Source: an uncultured Lachnospiraceae bacterium (GTDB lineage: Bacteria; Bacillota; Clostridia; Lachnospirales; Lachnospiraceae). From it: a stretch of DNA of 17,077 bases. Below, piece after piece: positions 15,168-17,077 of this stretch. The notes under the pieces were generated by a model. That model was not told the DNA's origin. It worked only from the letters and a program-made list of their open reading frames with translations, and did not search any database. Numbering within the stretch: the stretch's first letter is position 1; the number at the start of each line of letters is the position of its first letter. The stretch covers positions 1 to 17,077 of the forward strand of contig CADCRB010000184.1 in NCBI GenBank assembly GCA_902803745.1. The letters run 5' to 3'. The translations under genes and the position numbers were made by a program.

Positions 15168-15203
15168 TGTGATACATGGCGTTATGCTGCTGTGAGATAA
15201 TAT

Positions 15204-16952
15204 ATGGATAAAGAACATTACGGACAACAGAAGGATAAGTTTATAACAGAGGTGAATTCTCTTAAAAGAAAACCGCTGCAAAGAACGATCTACATTACAA
15301 TGATCGCGGGCTCTGTCGCGCTGCTGCTCATGGCAGGAGTGGTCGTGCTCCTGATGTATCCATATTTGATCCTGAGAGGCATAAAAAGCGATACGGATGA
15401 TGATATGGAATATGTAATGTCTCTTATTGAAAAGGACGATCTTGCTGATCTGTATAAGAGAACAAAGGATCTTTATGGCAGTATTCCGGAAAATATCAGA
15501 TCAGATCCTTCTGCGGGTGAATACACGGATTACTTTAAGTCTGTCATTGATATAGGGGGGTACAGGAAAGCAAAAGAGGTCCTTGACAAATTCTATGAGG
15601 CGAATGAGCTGAACAGTATAGTCCTGTGCTTTCTGGATGAAGAAAACAGCAGGATAGTCTTTGTGATCGACGGAGAAGGGGGCCATGCCCCCGGACAATG
15701 GGAGACTATTGGTGAAAGTAATATCGATGCGATCTCAAGGATCAGAAAGATCAGAAACTCAAAATGGTACATGAGGCTGAGACACGAGAGGGATCGTGGA
15801 TGGACGATCACTAATTATTCGGATGTGACGGACGATAAAGGAGATATTATCGGACTTGCTTACGAATATATGGATGTCAACGGTGTCGTAGAAAGTATCT
15901 GGCTCTTTACCCTCATATACGTCATAGTGATGCTGGCAGTGATAATCTTTATGATGACCAAGCTGCTGCAATTCATGCAAAGACGCATAATCACACCTAT
16001 CTATGAGCTTTCGGATACTGCTGCCAGATATACTGCGAGGGATAAGACTGAGATAGAACAATCCAATGATTTCTTTGCAGGACTTGATATCAGGACATCA
16101 GATGAGATCGAGGATCTGTGGAGAAGCCTCACAGATATGGAAGCGGATATCAATGATACTATGATGCGCATCCAGAAAATGACTTGTGAAAGGGAGAGAT
16201 TACATACCGAGCTTGAGATAGCGAGACAGATACAGACCAATATACTTCCGAGAAAATTCCCTCCGTTTCCCGAGCGTAATGACTTTTCTCTTTATGCTGC
16301 TATGTATCCTGCAAAAGAAGTCGCAGGTGATTTCTATGACTTCTACATGATGGACGATGACCATATCGCTCTGCTGATCGCTGACGTGTCGGACAAGGGT
16401 GTCCCTGCGGCGCTTTTCATGATGACAGCCAGGACTACGATAAAGAATCTGGCCAGGACGCATAATAGTCCTTCAAAAATCCTGACCTATGCAAACAGGG
16501 AGCTCTGTGAAGGTAATGAAGCCGCGCTCTTTGTCACAATCTGGATGGTCGTCATAGAGCTTTCGACAGGTAAAGGAGTCGTTTCTAATGCAGGACATAT
16601 GCATCCTTGTATCTACAGGGCAGGAGGGGAGTACGCTCTTGTCAAGTACGATCACTCACTGCCTCTCGGACTGGTGGAGGATGATGATATCCCCGAGCAT
16701 GAGGTCAGACTTCATCCCGGTGACAGGATCTTTGTTTATACTGACGGAGTGACGGATGCAGCTGACAGAGCGGGGGAGCAGTTTGGAACGGACAGAATGC
16801 TGGAAGCGTTGAACGGAAATAAAGATATTCCGGCGGAGGAAACGGTAAAGTCTGTAATGGATGCCATCGAAGACTTTGCTTTGGGCGTGGATCAGGTCGA
16901 TGATATAACAATGCTCAGTTTTTATTATAACGGACCCGGCAAAGGAGTGTGA
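15204..16952 (+). CDS. Membrane sensor with HAMP and SpoIIE-type PP2C phosphatase
   Basis: 582 residues, RsbU-like. A cytosolic head (1-28), TM1 (about 29-55), an extracytoplasmic sensor domain (about 56-232, unnamed, possibly Cache-like), TM2 (233-253), HAMP (about 255-318), a coiled coil (about 320-347, with the usual ELEIARQIQTNILP link) and the phosphatase domain (350-577). Metal-binding acids are present: Asp376 and Asp379 in GDFYD, Asp394 in ADVSDKG, Asp514 in YTDGVTD, Asp566-Asp567 in VDDITM; NAGH is at 462-465. Such proteins remove phosphate from Ser/Thr of anti-sigma antagonist proteins. No STAS or anti-sigma gene is in the window, so the target is unknown. The start is bounded by a TAA just upstream (15198-15200); the ribosome site is weak. 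Confidence 0.94.
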   Translation: MDKEHYGQQKDKFITEVNSLKRKPLQRTIYITMIAGSVALLLMAGVVVLLMYPYLILRGIKSDTDDDMEYVMSLIEKDDLADLYKRTKDLYGSIPENIRSDPSAGEYTDYFKSVIDIGGYRKAKEVLDKFYEANELNSIVLCFLDEENSRIVFVIDGEGGHAPGQWETIGESNIDAISRIRKIRNSKWYMRLRHERDRGWTITNYSDVTDDKGDIIGLAYEYMDVNGVVESIWLFTLIYVIVMLAVIIFMMTKLLQFMQRRIITPIYELSDTAARYTARDKTEIEQSNDFFAGLDIRTSDEIEDLWRSLTDMEADINDTMMRIQKMTCERERLHTELEIARQIQTNILPRKFPPFPERNDFSLYAAMYPAKEVAGDFYDFYMMDDDHIALLIADVSDKGVPAALFMMTARTTIKNLARTHNSPSKILTYANRELCEGNEAALFVTIWMVVIELSTGKGVVSNAGHMHPCIYRAGGEYALVKYDHSLPLGLVEDDDIPEHEVRLHPGDRIFVYTDGVTDAADRAGEQFGTDRMLEALNGNKDIPAEETVKSVMDAIEDFALGVDQVDDITMLSFYYNGPGKGV

Positions 16953-16973
16953 TGACAGTAAGCTGAGTGATAT

Positions 16974-16991
16974 GATCAGACAGGGCTGATC
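16974..16991. terminator. Small hairpin at the convergent junction
   Basis: GATCAG (16974-16979) and CTGATC (16986-16991) pair around ACAGGG. The stem has 6 bp and no T-tract, and it overlaps the stop of the minus-strand gene. Weak evidence. Confidence 0.2.
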
Positions 16992-17077
16992 TGATTTCCT
17001 GCCGCATCCCTCATCGCAGAAGCCTGGGCATCGGTCAGCATGGCAGCGGCCATCGAAGGATCTGCGGCAACTGATGC
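16976..17077 (-). CDS. C-terminal end of an unrecognised protein
   Basis: On the minus strand one frame is open from the window edge to a TGA at 16978-16976, giving 33 residues rich in Ala, Met, Asp and Gln and ending in GNQISPV. It converges on the phosphatase gene, leaving a 23-bp gap, as expected for a real gene. GC-rich third positions and an Ala-rich, helix-like composition support coding. It is too short to name; the rest lies beyond the window. Confidence 0.55.
   Translation of the reverse strand, partial: ASVAADPSMAAAMLTDAQASAMRDAAGNQISPV

Noticed and set aside
14916..15203. Cobalamin riboswitch for cobQ
   Set aside because: No B12-box-like conserved segment could be found on the minus strand.
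15018..15281. Minus-strand hydrophobic 87-codon ORF
   Set aside because: It begins at a TTG, overlaps the phosphatase start, and its Phe/Leu/Ile runs are what antisense of Lys/Glu codons gives.

Overview
The window looks like a piece of a chromosome from an anaerobic Clostridia bacterium, most likely a Lachnospiraceae (Butyrivibrio-like) species. This is an inference. It rests on a clostripain-family protease, a class III fructose-1,6-bisphosphatase, a citrate synthase of the Re/isopropylmalate-synthase type, many c-di-GMP proteins, and heavy use of ATA, AGA and AGG codons at moderate GC. No tRNA, rRNA, CRISPR array, insertion sequence or phage gene was seen.

Layout. (a) 2-2449, plus: 3' part of a membrane-anchored C11 (clostripain) peptidase whose reading frame is open to the window edge, followed by a strong perfect hairpin. 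(b) 2633-4006, minus, and 4127-4996, plus: a divergent pair, a Re-citrate-synthase-like DRE-TIM enzyme and a LysR regulator. A perfect T-N11-A palindrome lies between them, centred about -66 from a good promoter for the synthase, so the regulator probably controls it. (c) 5118-12164, plus: a signalling run of a 6-TM GGDEF protein, an FHA-GGDEF protein whose end overlaps the start region of fructose-1,6-bisphosphatase (fbp), then a multi-TM degenerate-GGDEF/intact-EAL protein directly followed by a Cys-tailed lipoprotein. Two predicted c-di-GMP makers and one predicted breaker thus flank a gluconeogenic gene. (d) 12210-13351, plus: thymidine kinase overlapping a Nudix hydrolase by 4 bp. (e) 13386-14915, minus: cobyric acid synthase (cobQ), alone, with no visible B12 riboswitch. 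(f) 14916-15203: a regulatory gap with the cobQ promoter, an 11-bp direct repeat and a coding-like stretch without a normal start codon. (g) 15204-16952, plus: a membrane sensor with HAMP and SpoIIE-type PP2C phosphatase domains. (h) 16976-17077, minus: the C-terminal end of an unrecognised protein cut by the window.

How the genes may work together: the FHA domain suggests that one cyclase reads Ser/Thr phosphorylation, and a PP2C phosphatase lies about 8 kb away. The tight FHA-GGDEF/fbp junction suggests co-expression of a second-messenger enzyme with gluconeogenesis. The synthase/LysR pair probably sets carbon flow into citrate, 2-oxoglutarate and glutamate. These links come from gene order only; no biochemical link can be read from the sequence. 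Nothing here is clearly a new defence or mobile system. The most unusual items are the FHA-GGDEF/fbp coupling, the EAL-lipoprotein pair, the small leader ORF before the first GGDEF gene and the start-less coding-like stretch before the phosphatase.
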